This document shows, piece by piece, positions 27,501 through 37,246 of a stretch of DNA of 64,000 nucleotides. The DNA is from Entomomonas sp945283395 (GTDB taxonomy: Bacteria; Pseudomonadota; Gammaproteobacteria; Pseudomonadales; Pseudomonadaceae), in the NCBI GenBank assembly GCA_946480835.1, contig CAMLLC010000004.1, forward strand, positions 62,001-126,000, in the 5' to 3' direction. Position numbers and translations under genes: made by a program. Numbering within the stretch: position 1 is the first letter of the stretch; each line of letters starts with the position of its first letter. The notes under the pieces are model-generated. The model did no database searches and was not told the DNA's origin. It saw only the letters and a program-made list of their open reading frames with translations.

Positions 27501-28733
27501 TTAGCTTACCCTATTTTTTAACGAACTACGGCATGAATAGCTTGCTATAATTAGTGCTACACTAGCTAATATCATACAACATAAAAAACCACCTTTATAG
27601 CCAATGGCGGCTGTTAAAGCTAATAATGAAGAATTAGCAAGCATTTCTCCTAAATCTCTTGTACTTTGCACAGATGTCATATCAGTACCAGCCTGATTAC
27701 CAAGACTCGCAAACTGCATTCCCGCTGTCATAATAGCCACGGAAGTTATTCCGGTTGAAATCGATGCTAACACAATACAGGCCCAAACATAATAGATGTT
27801 TAAGGGAAGCCATTGAATAGCTTGTAAGAACCATAAAAGCGAAGATATTGCTGCACAACTAATACCTATCATAAAAGCTTGCCATACACCTATTTTTTTT
27901 ATAAGCCAAGCACCACCTCCACAACCTAATAAAATGGTAACAGCCCCACCTGTCATGCCTAAAAGGCCAATTGTTTCAATTTTCCAACCAAGGTCTTGTA
28001 GAAAAATTTTGGCAAGTGTAAATCCTGATACCGCAGTCATAGCAGAAAGTAAAGCCAGTAATATAAGGGAAGGAGCATATGGCCTTTTTATGAAGTTAAC
28101 TAGGCTAGCTGTTGTAACTAATTTAGTAGTTTCTTGTTTTTTTGATGCGGGTTGTGGTTTAAGCAATAAAATAGAGAACCAGCTAAGCAAAGGAACTGTA
28201 GTTAGTATTAATAAAGCAATATGCTGATTGAAATAACCAGTTAGAATCAACATCCCATCCTGACCTATGAAGTAGCCAATCATGACGCCTGCAATCTGAA
28301 TAGCATTAACTTTAGATAGCATAGTTTCACTGCTATATTCAGCAGCCATTCCATCGGTGGCTATGTCTTGAGTAGAGCTAGCTAATGACGTTAAAATAAG
28401 TAATATAACTGTCCATGATGCTGAAGCTAAAGTAATGCCGATAGTGGCTAGAATTAGCATACAGAGGATAACAATAGCTTGCATAGGTAATATCCAACTA
28501 TGCCTTCGGCCTAGAGATTTTAGCCAATAGTTATCTACTATAGGGGCCCAAGTAAATTTCAGAACCCAAGGTAGGGTGACTAATGGTAGGAATGAAAGCA
28601 CTTTTATAGTTGCTCCATCGTGACGTAGTAAGACAGGTATAGCTCCTATTGCTAAGCCTATAGGAATTCCTTGAGATAAATACAATAATGCAAGGGTGAT
28701 TATTAAACGACGATTTTTAAAAAGTTCATGCAT
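27501..28733 (-). CDS. fptX: Ferri-siderophore inner-membrane permease FptX (MFS/AmpG-like)
   Basis: An inner-membrane protein of about 410 residues with 12 hydrophobic segments, related to AmpG-type MFS carriers. It matches the length and position of FptX, which carries ferri-pyochelin across the inner membrane. The block SQGIPIGLAIGAIPVLLRHDGAT is close to the AmpG/FptX opening. The ATG at 28733 overlaps the fptC stop (ATGCATGA), whereas the longer frame begins at a TTG (28745). It is the last gene of fptABCX. Identity as FptX rests on both family and context. Confidence 0.85.
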   Translation of the reverse strand: MHELFKNRRLIITLALLYLSQGIPIGLAIGAIPVLLRHDGATIKVLSFLPLVTLPWVLKFTWAPIVDNYWLKSLGRRHSWILPMQAIVILCMLILATIGITLASASWTVILLILTSLASSTQDIATDGMAAEYSSETMLSKVNAIQIAGVMIGYFIGQDGMLILTGYFNQHIALLILTTVPLLSWFSILLLKPQPASKKQETTKLVTTASLVNFIKRPYAPSLILLALLSAMTAVSGFTLAKIFLQDLGWKIETIGLLGMTGGAVTILLGCGGGAWLIKKIGVWQAFMIGISCAAISSLLWFLQAIQWLPLNIYYVWACIVLASISTGITSVAIMTAGMQFASLGNQAGTDMTSVQSTRDLGEMLANSSLLALTAAIGYKGGFLCCMILASVALIIASYSCRSSLKNRVS

Positions 28734-30246
28734 GATAATTTTCAACTCTGGTTTGTTGCTTGGTTTGGTTGAGATTTATGGCCGATAAAGGAATGTTAAT
28801 TTTGTAACTTATTAGTATCAGTAAAATACCTATTACAAAAAGGGTAAAATCCACATACCAAATATTTTTTAATTGTATAGGATTTCTAATGGTATAAAGA
28901 TGTAACAGGCTTGCTAAGGTATAGCATAAACCTGCAAGCATTAATTGTAATGAGCAATATTTATTTGATGATTGATGAAATAATAGCAAAGGAACAAGTG
29001 CAGCTATTAACCAGCTAGAAGCTAATAATAAAGAAAAGTTAAAATCTTGAGGCAGTAATAAATGACCTAATAAAAGTACTCCAGTTGCCACTACTAAACC
29101 ACCACAGATTCCTAAACTAAGATGTTTAAGTAACCATTGGCTTTTAGTTGCATGTTGATGTCTGTTGCTCCATAAATATAGGCCACTAATAATAAGTAAA
29201 CAGCTAGCTACGCCCATGCAAAAATGAAAAAAGCGAAGTGGAACATAGGCTTCTCCCGCCCATTGGTATTGGCCAAAATGCAAAGGTTGATTAGCAATAA
29301 AAGCCCTCACCCAAAGAGATTGCTTGGCTGCTGAAATATCCTTTAATCTTTTAGGGGGATGTAATTGATAAAGATGTCTTTCAAATAATGCATTACTAAT
29401 ATTTCCTTGGCTATAACCGCCTATCTCAACAGTTGCACTCATATCTCCCCAGTTTTGTAAACTAATAGTTTGAGCTATAAAGTTAGGCTGATAAGCCTTA
29501 TCCTCTACCAGTAGGGAAGTTAACATAAGTTCAGCATTGCTTTTTGTCCCAGAAAGTTTCTTAAAATTAGGTTGCATTAGTGCTATATAAGCTTGTTGCG
29601 GTTTTTCTGGAAAAGCTAAAGATGAAAGACCAATAGTGGCTAAAGCACCAAGCCCTGATATTGTTCCTGTGATGGCTATTAAAATAAGCCAAGGAAGTGC
29701 CCATAAACCTAACAGGCTATGACAATCGTAGCTAAGCGCATGTAGTCCCTTGCTCCATCTTATTTTTATAAAATGGCGAAGCCGCCAACTATGTATTATT
29801 AATCCACTTATTATAAGTAAACATAGCACTATACCAAATAAACTAATGATAATACGCCCAATGAACCCAGCATAAAATGTTTTATGTAGAGTGATGAGGG
29901 TATCTAATGCTTGAGTTGGTAATTGTTGTTCTCCTGTCATGGTATTTAAAGTTAAAATGCAGTTATTAGGAGGTATACAGAAACTGATACTAGGATTGTA
30001 AGGTTGTGGCAATAAGATATTAATATGACTGAAACTTACTCCTTTGTCTTTAGCAATAGATATAAGTTGTTCTAACGATAGTGGTTGCTTATAGGTGGCA
30101 GCAAGGGCAGGTTGCCACCAGTTGTAGAGTTCTTCTTTGGCCAAGCTCCAAGTGCCTGTAAAGCAAATAATAAAAAGCATGGTTCCAAATAATGCACCTA
30201 TGCCTCCGTGTAACGTGAGATTATTTTTTTTACTGCTAAGTAACAT
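28726..30246 (-). CDS. fptC: PepSY-type transmembrane protein FptC
   Basis: A protein of about 506 residues from the ATG at 30246, which shares its A with the fptB stop codon (TAATG); AAAGGT precedes it. A longer frame to 30297 runs into fptB and is not likely. It has an N-terminal helix in LHGGIGALFGTMLFIICFTGTW, the PepSY-associated pattern LITLHKTFYAG, and several further helices (about 140-165, 190-215, 345-365 and four near the C-terminus). Proteins of this kind are found with siderophore receptors. FptC of P. aeruginosa has the same place in the operon. Its exact role, possibly iron release or reduction, is not established. Confidence 0.8.
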   Translation of the reverse strand: MLLSSKKNNLTLHGGIGALFGTMLFIICFTGTWSLAKEELYNWWQPALAATYKQPLSLEQLISIAKDKGVSFSHINILLPQPYNPSISFCIPPNNCILTLNTMTGEQQLPTQALDTLITLHKTFYAGFIGRIIISLFGIVLCLLIISGLIIHSWRLRHFIKIRWSKGLHALSYDCHSLLGLWALPWLILIAITGTISGLGALATIGLSSLAFPEKPQQAYIALMQPNFKKLSGTKSNAELMLTSLLVEDKAYQPNFIAQTISLQNWGDMSATVEIGGYSQGNISNALFERHLYQLHPPKRLKDISAAKQSLWVRAFIANQPLHFGQYQWAGEAYVPLRFFHFCMGVASCLLIISGLYLWSNRHQHATKSQWLLKHLSLGICGGLVVATGVLLLGHLLLPQDFNFSLLLASSWLIAALVPLLLFHQSSNKYCSLQLMLAGLCYTLASLLHLYTIRNPIQLKNIWYVDFTLFVIGILLILISYKINIPLSAINLNQTKQQTRVENYHA

Positions 30247-30530
30247 TAGGCTACCTTTGCTAATAAAAAAATCAAGCAGGTTAAGACAATGATCCAACCA
30301 TAACTACGTGCTAGTAATTGTCTGAAATTATTAGCAAAAAGTGACCAATAGAGAAAAACAATAGAAAAAGGTAAAGTTAAGTAAACAGCAGCATATAGTT
30401 TATTGAGATTATTGGCTGAAGGATAATAATGTACCCAAAGGCAGGCTAATTCAATAGTGCCTAATAAGAATGCTATTATAATTAAACAAATAACAATAAC
30501 ATTTGTCTTGGTACTTTGCCCTAATAACAT
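30246..30530 (-). CDS. fptB: Small membrane protein FptB
   Basis: A 94-residue protein with three hydrophobic segments (about 10-30, 45-63, 74-92). It lies between fptA and fptC, as in the P. aeruginosa fptABCX operon. Its ATG overlaps the fptA stop (TAATG), and its own stop overlaps the fptC start in the same way, so translation is probably coupled. Sequence similarity to FptB rests mainly on size, membrane pattern and position. Its function is unknown. Confidence 0.75.
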   Translation of the reverse strand: MLLGQSTKTNVIVICLIIIAFLLGTIELACLWVHYYPSANNLNKLYAAVYLTLPFSIVFLYWSLFANNFRQLLARSYGWIIVLTCLIFLLAKVA

Positions 30531-32674
30531 TAGAACTGTCCTTTTAAACTCACCATAAAGTTTCTTGGTTCTCCATATCTATTATTCCAACTAGAGCTAA
30601 ATAACGTTTGATAATATTTTCTATCAAATAAATTATTGGCATTCAAAGCAATAGACCAGTGTTTATCTATTTTATAACCTAACCTAGCACTAGCTATACC
30701 ATATCCCCCTTGAGTTAGTTTAACTTTTTGCGAAGTTACACTATAATTACTTTGTGCTTCTAGCCCTGCGCCAATACTCCAGCGTCTATCCTGCCATGGT
30801 AAATCATAATTAGTCCATAATTTCAAAAGGTTTCTAGGGGTAAAGGAAGAATAGCTTTCGCCAGATGAAGCTATGCTATCTTTAAGGTATTTTGTTTTAG
30901 TATAGGTATAGCCAGCATAGACTAACCAGTTAGGGGTAATATGCCCGTTAGCTTCTAACTCAAACCCTTGGCTACGCACTTTGCCGCCGCTTGTGTAATA
31001 ACTATTAAATCCAGCCCCCGGATGCGCAGGATCCACTTGTGGGTTGTTTTCTAAATCTATTCGAAATACTGCCATAGATACATCTAAAGTATCTTTTATT
31101 AGTTCACTTTTTATACCTGTTTCGTAAGTTTTACCTTCTACTGGAGAGAGAAAATCCCCGCCCCAGGTACGTTTGTCTTGAGGTTGATAAACTTCAGCGA
31201 AACTAGCATACCAAGACCAATTCTTAGCAAAGTCCCATATAATACCGCCATAAGGGGTGAATTTACGATGAGGTTTGAAATGATAGGTTGGAGCTTCTTG
31301 TTCCCACCAGCTTAGTCTTCCTCCACCCATTAATGTGAGGGGGTCAAATATTTTTATCCGACCTAATGTATATATTCCTTTTTGAGTAATGGATGTTGTA
31401 CCATTACTGGTATAGCTAGTTAAGTTAGGTTTCGGTACACTATGTGGATCCCAAAGGTATACGTTGACAGGTACATTGAGAGCTGGATAAAAATTAGCTG
31501 AATATTGCTTCGTTTTTCCTTTTGTATAAGTAGTGCCTACTAATAACTCATGGGTTCTCTCTAAAAATTTTATGGGTCCTGTTAGATTAGCATCTATACC
31601 TATATTGCTATTTTTAAACTTATAACCAGCTCCAGTTAATCTAGCACCATTGCCTGTCAAAGGGTCTATTGCCCCATTAGCACCTGCATAAATAAGCTGA
31701 GAATTAAACTTTTGGTATTCAGTACTGACTTTACCTTTCCAGCCAGCACCTAAATTTTGCTCTAATGAGCTAAAAGCGCGATAAGTTTCCCAATTAAATT
31801 TATTCCAGCTAGCGTCCAAATAAGTATCTCTGGATAGATGTAAATCTGAGCCATCTTTTGCCATAGGTAGGCCAGCCATGCTAGTAGTAGAGATAGTTCT
31901 TTGATATTGACTTCCCAATGTTAATAGGGTATTGGGAGTTAAATCGAATTCAGTAATACCATAAAGTAATCTATTACCTTGATCTGTTTGATGGGTAAAG
32001 TAGTCTTTATCTTCATAAGCTGCTACTGCGCGTGCTCTAATTGTTCCCGCTTGGTTGAGTGGCCCACCTACGTCAATTTCTCCTCGGTATCTATCCCAAC
32101 TTCCGGCCATAAGGTTAACACTGCTTGCAAAATAGGATTGAGGTTTTTTCCTAACAAGATTAACGGTGGCCGCAGGATTTCCTGTGCCATGCAATAGCCC
32201 ATTAGATCCCCTTAGTATCTCAACTCTCTCGTAAACAGCCATATCTTGTGGAGCACTTGCTGTATTACCTAACAATACTGGAACACCATCTATTTCGTAA
32301 GAGTCTATTTTAAATCCCCTTACATAAAATCCTGTAGTTAACTGTTCAAATTGCTTAATTGTTACGCCAGTAGCTTTCTGCATGGCTTCTTCTAGATAAG
32401 TTATATTTTGTTGATCCATTCGCTCACGTGTGATGACACTAGCTGACTGAGGAATTTCTCTGGGTTTAAGAGCCATTTTAGAAACAGTTGTTGTATTAGG
32501 TGATTGGTAACTATTGCCTTTTTCCGATACTTCTAATATTGGTAAGCTAATTGTTTCTTCTTGGCTGGTTTGTTCTGCCGACAAAGATGGACTAAGGCTT
32601 ATTAATAAAGTCAAAGAAGAAAGAAGAGTTTTTTTATTATTTGATTTTTTTGAAATTTCTACTAAATTTTTCAC
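30530..32674 (-). CDS. fptA: Ferri-pyochelin TonB-dependent outer-membrane receptor
   Basis: A 714-residue receptor, close to 720 residues for P. aeruginosa FptA. It has a GTG start with TAGGTA upstream and a signal peptide ending near SPSLSA. A possible TonB box is ETISLPILEV. The plug domain contains PREIPQSASVITRERMDQQN and FYVRGFKIDSYEIDGVPV, and a 22-strand-type barrel ends in phenylalanine (SLKGQF). It imports the iron-loaded siderophore with TonB energy. Fur-like and PchR-box-like sites lie upstream, so expression should need low iron and the siderophore. fptB follows with a stop-start overlap. Confidence 0.9.
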   Translation of the reverse strand: MKNLVEISKKSNNKKTLLSSLTLLISLSPSLSAEQTSQEETISLPILEVSEKGNSYQSPNTTTVSKMALKPREIPQSASVITRERMDQQNITYLEEAMQKATGVTIKQFEQLTTGFYVRGFKIDSYEIDGVPVLLGNTASAPQDMAVYERVEILRGSNGLLHGTGNPAATVNLVRKKPQSYFASSVNLMAGSWDRYRGEIDVGGPLNQAGTIRARAVAAYEDKDYFTHQTDQGNRLLYGITEFDLTPNTLLTLGSQYQRTISTTSMAGLPMAKDGSDLHLSRDTYLDASWNKFNWETYRAFSSLEQNLGAGWKGKVSTEYQKFNSQLIYAGANGAIDPLTGNGARLTGAGYKFKNSNIGIDANLTGPIKFLERTHELLVGTTYTKGKTKQYSANFYPALNVPVNVYLWDPHSVPKPNLTSYTSNGTTSITQKGIYTLGRIKIFDPLTLMGGGRLSWWEQEAPTYHFKPHRKFTPYGGIIWDFAKNWSWYASFAEVYQPQDKRTWGGDFLSPVEGKTYETGIKSELIKDTLDVSMAVFRIDLENNPQVDPAHPGAGFNSYYTSGGKVRSQGFELEANGHITPNWLVYAGYTYTKTKYLKDSIASSGESYSSFTPRNLLKLWTNYDLPWQDRRWSIGAGLEAQSNYSVTSQKVKLTQGGYGIASARLGYKIDKHWSIALNANNLFDRKYYQTLFSSSWNNRYGEPRNFMVSLKGQF

Positions 32675-32696
32675 AAGAAATTACCTAATATAATAA

Positions 32697-32711
32697 TGAT
32701 AATAATTCTCA
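32697..32711 (-). promoter_or_regulatory. Fur-box-like site in the fptA promoter
   Basis: TGATAATAATTCTCA (plus strand) matches TGATAAT-N-ATTATCA with one mismatch. It lies 22 bases before the GTG start of fptA and overlaps a TATATT-like -10 region on the minus strand, the expected place for iron repression. Confidence 0.75.
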
Positions 32712-32743
32712 TTATATATGAGGTTAAAAAAATTCATTTTTGA

Positions 32744-32770
32744 TTGCCAGTCTTTTACTTTAGATTAAAT
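32744..32770 (-). promoter_or_regulatory. Putative PchR box upstream of fptA (copy 1)
   Basis: The 27-base element has TTGCCAG, then CTTTT, then TTTAGATTAAAT. Gapless relatives occur at 47149-47175 and 48974-49000 in the same orientation. It lies 32 bases upstream of the Fur-like site. In P. aeruginosa the same promoters carry PchR boxes; equating this motif with them is inference. Confidence 0.65.
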
Positions 32771-32791
32771 AAATTTTTTAGTGCTGTCTGA

Positions 32792-34513
32792 TTAAATATC
32801 TTTAGTCCGAGTCATAAAATCTTTATACCATTCATTAGCTGCTAATAATTCATCATGACAACCGGTCTGTGTAATTTGCCCATTTTGAAGAATGATGATT
32901 TGATCAGCTAAGGAGAGAAGATTAGGATTATGTGTCACCATAATAAGAGTTTTTTTACCTTTTAAGTTTTTCAATAATGTTTTAATACAATCACTATTTT
33001 TACTATCTAAACTTGCCGTTGGTTCATCTAACAAGAGAATGGGTGCCGGACTAATGAAAGTTCTAGCAAGACATACACGTTGTTTTTGGCCACCTGATAA
33101 TAAATTTCCATCAGGCCCTATCCATGTATCTAGACCTTGATCTAACAGCTTTACATCATTAGCTAATCCGACTGACTGAATAATATTTTGAATAGTTTCT
33201 GTTGATGCTTTAGGATTAGCCATACTAATGTTCCATGCTAATGAACCTTGGAATAATCCATTCTTTTGAAAGAGAATAGTACGCCATTGAGTGAGCATTT
33301 CATTAGTTAAGGTTTGAATGGGAGCTTTGCCGAGCCAAATGTTACCTGAAGAGCTATCCATGTTTCTTGCTAATAAAGATAGTAGGGTAGTTTTCCCCGC
33401 TCCTGATGGGCCAATTATGATAGTGAAGCTGTTAGCAGGACAACAAAAGCTGATATTATCAAGTAATATTTCATGTTGTTCAGTTTCATAACTTACTTTA
33501 TTAACCTCATAACTACCGTCTATAGGGAGTGTTTTAGAAGGAGTATGGGATAAGAGTGGAATTTTTAGTATAGTTAAGATTCTTTCTAATGCCTGTAAAG
33601 CATTACGTAAAGCCTGATCAAGATGAGTTAGTTGAGCAAGAGGTTCAAGAAAACGGAATAATAAAATAAGAGAAGCAATAACCGTAGCGGTGGTTAAATA
33701 TTGCTGCTTAACGGCCCACCAACAGCTAAATAACATAGTAATAAAAATAAATTGTACGCAGGCTGAGAAGCTTAAACCTGCCCATAATGATTGTTTTAAT
33801 ATGGCTAATAATTGTTGATGTCTACTGTTTAAGCTGGCTTGTAATGTTTGTGTAACTGTAGCTTGCTGATTGGCTGCTCGAAGTAGTGGTTGCTGATTGG
33901 CGAATACTTGTAATTGTTGAGCCATTTCAAGGTCAGCTTCCTGCCTTGCTTGTTCTAAGATATATGTTTTAGCGTTAGCTATTTTTAATAGCAGTAATAA
34001 TAAAACTAAGATAATAACAAAATAAATGGCTAATACAGGTTCAACAAATAACAAGCCTATGCAAACTTCAAGCGGGGTTATAATTGCTTTAATGAAAGGT
34101 TCTAGCAAATGGGCAGGAATAGTCATGGCCTCTAATACTGAGCCTCTTATTAAATATTCAGGTTGATGTGGTTTTAACACTGCTAAATCTTTGACATAAG
34201 GGAGGTGTTGAATAATACCTTGAATAAGCCCAACAGCTTTAGTGCTACCAGCTAAATAGCCTTTTTGTAAAGCATAGAATAATAACACTGATTGGACTAG
34301 GGTAATGATCAATAGTAAACTTGACCAATAGCCAATAGCTCGAGGATCAGAGGCAAGCCACGCTTTGACAATAGGCACTAATAATACACCACTTAAACCA
34401 TCTAACAAGGCCGCTAATAGCATCCATAAGGTAGCTAAATAAACGGTTTTCCGTACTGATAGCGGGAGTAGTTTGAGATCAGCAAAATTAAAGCTATTAT
34501 TTATTTTAGCCAT
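32792..34513 (-). CDS. pchI: ABC transporter PchI (fused membrane and ATPase domains)
   Basis: A 573-residue half-transporter; P. aeruginosa PchI has about the same length. Five to six membrane helices fill residues 20-300. The ATPase has Walker A IGPSGAGKTTLL (about 368), signature LSGGQKQRVCLARTF and Walker B ILLLDEPTASLD. It overlaps the end of pchH by 8 bases and forms the second half of a likely heterodimer. In Pseudomonas, PchH and PchI take part in inner-membrane handling of (ferri-)pyochelin. It ends the pchEFGHI operon, and fptA follows with its own promoter. Confidence 0.87.
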   Translation of the reverse strand: MAKINNSFNFADLKLLPLSVRKTVYLATLWMLLAALLDGLSGVLLVPIVKAWLASDPRAIGYWSSLLLIITLVQSVLLFYALQKGYLAGSTKAVGLIQGIIQHLPYVKDLAVLKPHQPEYLIRGSVLEAMTIPAHLLEPFIKAIITPLEVCIGLLFVEPVLAIYFVIILVLLLLLLKIANAKTYILEQARQEADLEMAQQLQVFANQQPLLRAANQQATVTQTLQASLNSRHQQLLAILKQSLWAGLSFSACVQFIFITMLFSCWWAVKQQYLTTATVIASLILLFRFLEPLAQLTHLDQALRNALQALERILTILKIPLLSHTPSKTLPIDGSYEVNKVSYETEQHEILLDNISFCCPANSFTIIIGPSGAGKTTLLSLLARNMDSSSGNIWLGKAPIQTLTNEMLTQWRTILFQKNGLFQGSLAWNISMANPKASTETIQNIIQSVGLANDVKLLDQGLDTWIGPDGNLLSGGQKQRVCLARTFISPAPILLLDEPTASLDSKNSDCIKTLLKNLKGKKTLIMVTHNPNLLSLADQIIILQNGQITQTGCHDELLAANEWYKDFMTRTKDI

Positions 34514-36203
34514 TTTGTATTATCCACATTTGTTGGTATAGACTATTATTAGTTAAAAGTTGTTGATGGGTTCCTTGCGCCACAATGTTGCCTTTCTCCA
34601 TTACTAAAATATGATCAGCATGCCGTGCTTGTAATAAGTCATGACTAATAATGAGTCTAGTTTTGCCTTTCATATAAAAAACTTGCTGTAAAGCTTGAAT
34701 GGTTAGTGGATCAAGTGCTGAGGTAGGCTCATCTAATAATAATACTGCATTAGGTAATAATAATGCTCTCGCTAAGGCCAGACGTTGCAGTTCGCCACCA
34801 GATAGAACTATATCCTGACTATAGATGGAATCATATCCTTTAGGTAATGAATTTATTTTATCATCTAAACAAACGCTTTTAGCTACTTGCTTAATTTCGT
34901 CTATAGTGGCATTTGGGTTGAATAAAGAGATATTTTCAGCCAAGCTGATAGCTAATATAGGAGGATCCTGTAAAACGATAGATAGGTGTTGATACAATAC
35001 CTCAGATGGCAGTTGCTTAATATCTATTCCAGCAAGAGTAATCTGGCCTTGGCTGGGATCCATAAAGCGTGCTAACAGTAATAATAAGGTACTTTTTCCT
35101 GCCCCAGAAGGGCCTACTATGGCTGTAGTAGTGCCTTCTTTTAGTGTAAAACTAATATGTTGCAAAATAGCTTTATCTTCATAGCTAAAATTAACATCAG
35201 TTATTGTCATTTGCGCGCTAGTAGGAATTTGTTGACTATTACCTATAGATAGAGAAGGTATAGTTAATACTTGATTTAATCTATTAGCAGCTAATAAGGC
35301 ACTTTGTAAGGCGTCGCTGCCGTGTCCCATTGCTTGGATAGGAGCAGCCATCGCTCTTATTAATAGAATGAACAGGCAACATTGTGAGAGAGCTATAGTT
35401 TGACTGCCTATGAGAAGTATACCTAATATGACCCAGGCCAATAAAAAAGGACTTCCTAATAAAACCTGATTAATGGCGGCTAGCTTGCCTACTTTTTTTA
35501 CCCATTGGCTAAAGGCTTCATTAAATTTCTCAGCAGATGTTGCAACGCTATATTGAATACCTGCATGAGGATATTGTCTGGCTAATAGTAAATGACTGGA
35601 AAACTCCCCATAATTTGCCATTAATTGTTCCATTGCTTTATTTCTAGTAATTACACTATTTTTGAAAAGTCTAGAACGGATGAGCATGAATCCAATGAAG
35701 GAGAGAAGGAGAGGGATAATAGCAAAAAAAAGTAAGTTACTATTGACCCATAATAGCAAGCTAAAAATGGTAATAGGTAAAACAAAAAGTTGGGTAATGT
35801 CAGTAGGGGCATGAGCAATTAACTGATGCAATGCCCCAACATCTTGATTGGCCAAACGTGCAACCCCATCACTGCCTTGTTTGACGAACCAGCCTAAAGG
35901 TAGTTGTTGAAGATGCTTAATTAATTTTAAGCGTAATTGTTGGCAAAAGTTAGCATCTATTAAATGAGTAATATGTAAAGCTAAAGCTTGGCAAATTAAT
36001 CCTATTGAAATAGAAATGATCAAAACTATAAGCCAGTAATTTATCGCTTGATCATTAGCTGTTTTTACCTGCCATAAATCTGCCAATTGACTTAAAGCTA
36101 TCCATGGTATTAATGAACTTATTCCTGCTACTATTTGCAATATAATAGCGATGCTTAAGGTTTTTCTGAAAGGACGTAATAGTAAGTTGAGTGAATGCTT
36201 CAT
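34506..36203 (-). CDS. pchH: ABC transporter PchH (fused membrane and ATPase domains)
   Basis: A 565-residue half-transporter with the same design as its neighbour. Membrane helices occupy residues 15-290. Walker A is VGPSGAGKSTLLL (about 364), the signature LSGGELQRLALARALL and Walker B VLLLDEPTSALD. It starts 2 bases after the pchG stop and overlaps pchI, so both should be made in equal amounts and form a heterodimer. The order G-H-I is that of P. aeruginosa pchEFGHI. Confidence 0.87.
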   Translation of the reverse strand: MKHSLNLLLRPFRKTLSIAIILQIVAGISSLIPWIALSQLADLWQVKTANDQAINYWLIVLIISISIGLICQALALHITHLIDANFCQQLRLKLIKHLQQLPLGWFVKQGSDGVARLANQDVGALHQLIAHAPTDITQLFVLPITIFSLLLWVNSNLLFFAIIPLLLSFIGFMLIRSRLFKNSVITRNKAMEQLMANYGEFSSHLLLARQYPHAGIQYSVATSAEKFNEAFSQWVKKVGKLAAINQVLLGSPFLLAWVILGILLIGSQTIALSQCCLFILLIRAMAAPIQAMGHGSDALQSALLAANRLNQVLTIPSLSIGNSQQIPTSAQMTITDVNFSYEDKAILQHISFTLKEGTTTAIVGPSGAGKSTLLLLLARFMDPSQGQITLAGIDIKQLPSEVLYQHLSIVLQDPPILAISLAENISLFNPNATIDEIKQVAKSVCLDDKINSLPKGYDSIYSQDIVLSGGELQRLALARALLLPNAVLLLDEPTSALDPLTIQALQQVFYMKGKTRLIISHDLLQARHADHILVMEKGNIVAQGTHQQLLTNNSLYQQMWIIQNG

Positions 36204-36205
36204 TA

Positions 36206-37246
36206 TCAGTTTTCCAAGATACTTTCTAAAAGTGCTGGTCTAACTTGTTGTTTTGGTGCAACAGGAAAAGATAGAGCTTGTGTAAGCTCTTGCCATATTG
36301 CACAAACACCAATAGTGCGTTGCTGGTTTGCTACTATTGGTTTGCCTGCCATTAATTGTTGAGCCGCTTTGACAGCATAACTAGGCCATAATTGTTGGTA
36401 AATGGTAGACCAGTCAGTCGCTTGATTGTGGTAGTAAGCTATATGAGGCAAGGACTTAGTTGGCTGATCAAAAATATCAAATAATCCTTGGTTATTAGTT
36501 TTTGGGGCATTAACTATCGGCTCCCATAATATTGGGCCATGTGGGCTAGTTAAGGTTAATGTGCCTTCCTGATGAATAATATGGATTCGTTGGAGCATTG
36601 TCATAGCACCATCATCATTAGCAGCTAGTTCATTTATAATAGTTAAAGAAATAGCTGTTTCAGCTAGATTGAGCTGAACTTCTTTAATAGCTTCTAAGCG
36701 TTCAGTAGTTATTTGAAAAGCAGTTGGGGCTGTTGCTTGAAGAATGATGGCAAGAATATCTAAAATGGCATAGCTTAATTGTATAGTGCAAGTAACTTCT
36801 ATCAAACGGATAGGGCTTTTCCTATGAAGTTTTTGGGCACTATTAATGAATTGTTCTACAGCTGGCAGTGAAGAATAAAAGCTATTAACAATACAGCGTC
36901 TGCCTAAACTATTAGCATAACTTAATAGTTCATTAAGCTCCTGTGGTAGAAGGGGATGCTCGATTAATATATCTATCTGTTTATCCATTAGTGCCTTGGC
37001 TATTGCTGGGCCTGTTTTACCGCGCGCTGCCCCTCCTATAGCTATACAAGCTAACTGAGTATTTGCAGGAATTTCTTTTAAATGATTAAAACAACGGGTA
37101 TTTAATTGTTTAGCCAATGCAGCTGATCTAGCGCTACCTTGTCCTAAAATGCCTAATAAATTGAAGTGTGGATCTTCGGCAATACCTTTAGCATAAAATT
37201 GACCAAAGCGAGATCCTGCTACGATTGTATTAATAGCTGTTGTCAT
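36206..37246 (-). CDS. pchG: Thiazolinyl imide reductase PchG
   Basis: The ATG at 37246 overlaps the pchF stop (ATGA) and has AAGGA upstream; it gives 346 residues, against about 349 for P. aeruginosa PchG. The longer frame to 37291 runs into pchF and is rejected. The N-terminus INTIVAGSRFGQFYAKGI is an NAD(P)-binding fold of the Gfo/Idh/MocA type. LACIAIGGAARGKTGPAIAKAL, ILIEHPLLPQEL and VNSFYSSLPAVEQFI follow the reductase pattern seen in PchG and Irp3/YbtU. It reduces one thiazoline ring of the PchF-bound intermediate to thiazolidine before N-methylation. Nothing in the sequence suggests loss of function. Confidence 0.88.
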   Translation of the reverse strand: MTTAINTIVAGSRFGQFYAKGIAEDPHFNLLGILGQGSARSAALAKQLNTRCFNHLKEIPANTQLACIAIGGAARGKTGPAIAKALMDKQIDILIEHPLLPQELNELLSYANSLGRRCIVNSFYSSLPAVEQFINSAQKLHRKSPIRLIEVTCTIQLSYAILDILAIILQATAPTAFQITTERLEAIKEVQLNLAETAISLTIINELAANDDGAMTMLQRIHIIHQEGTLTLTSPHGPILWEPIVNAPKTNNQGLFDIFDQPTKSLPHIAYYHNQATDWSTIYQQLWPSYAVKAAQQLMAGKPIVANQQRTIGVCAIWQELTQALSFPVAPKQQVRPALLESILEN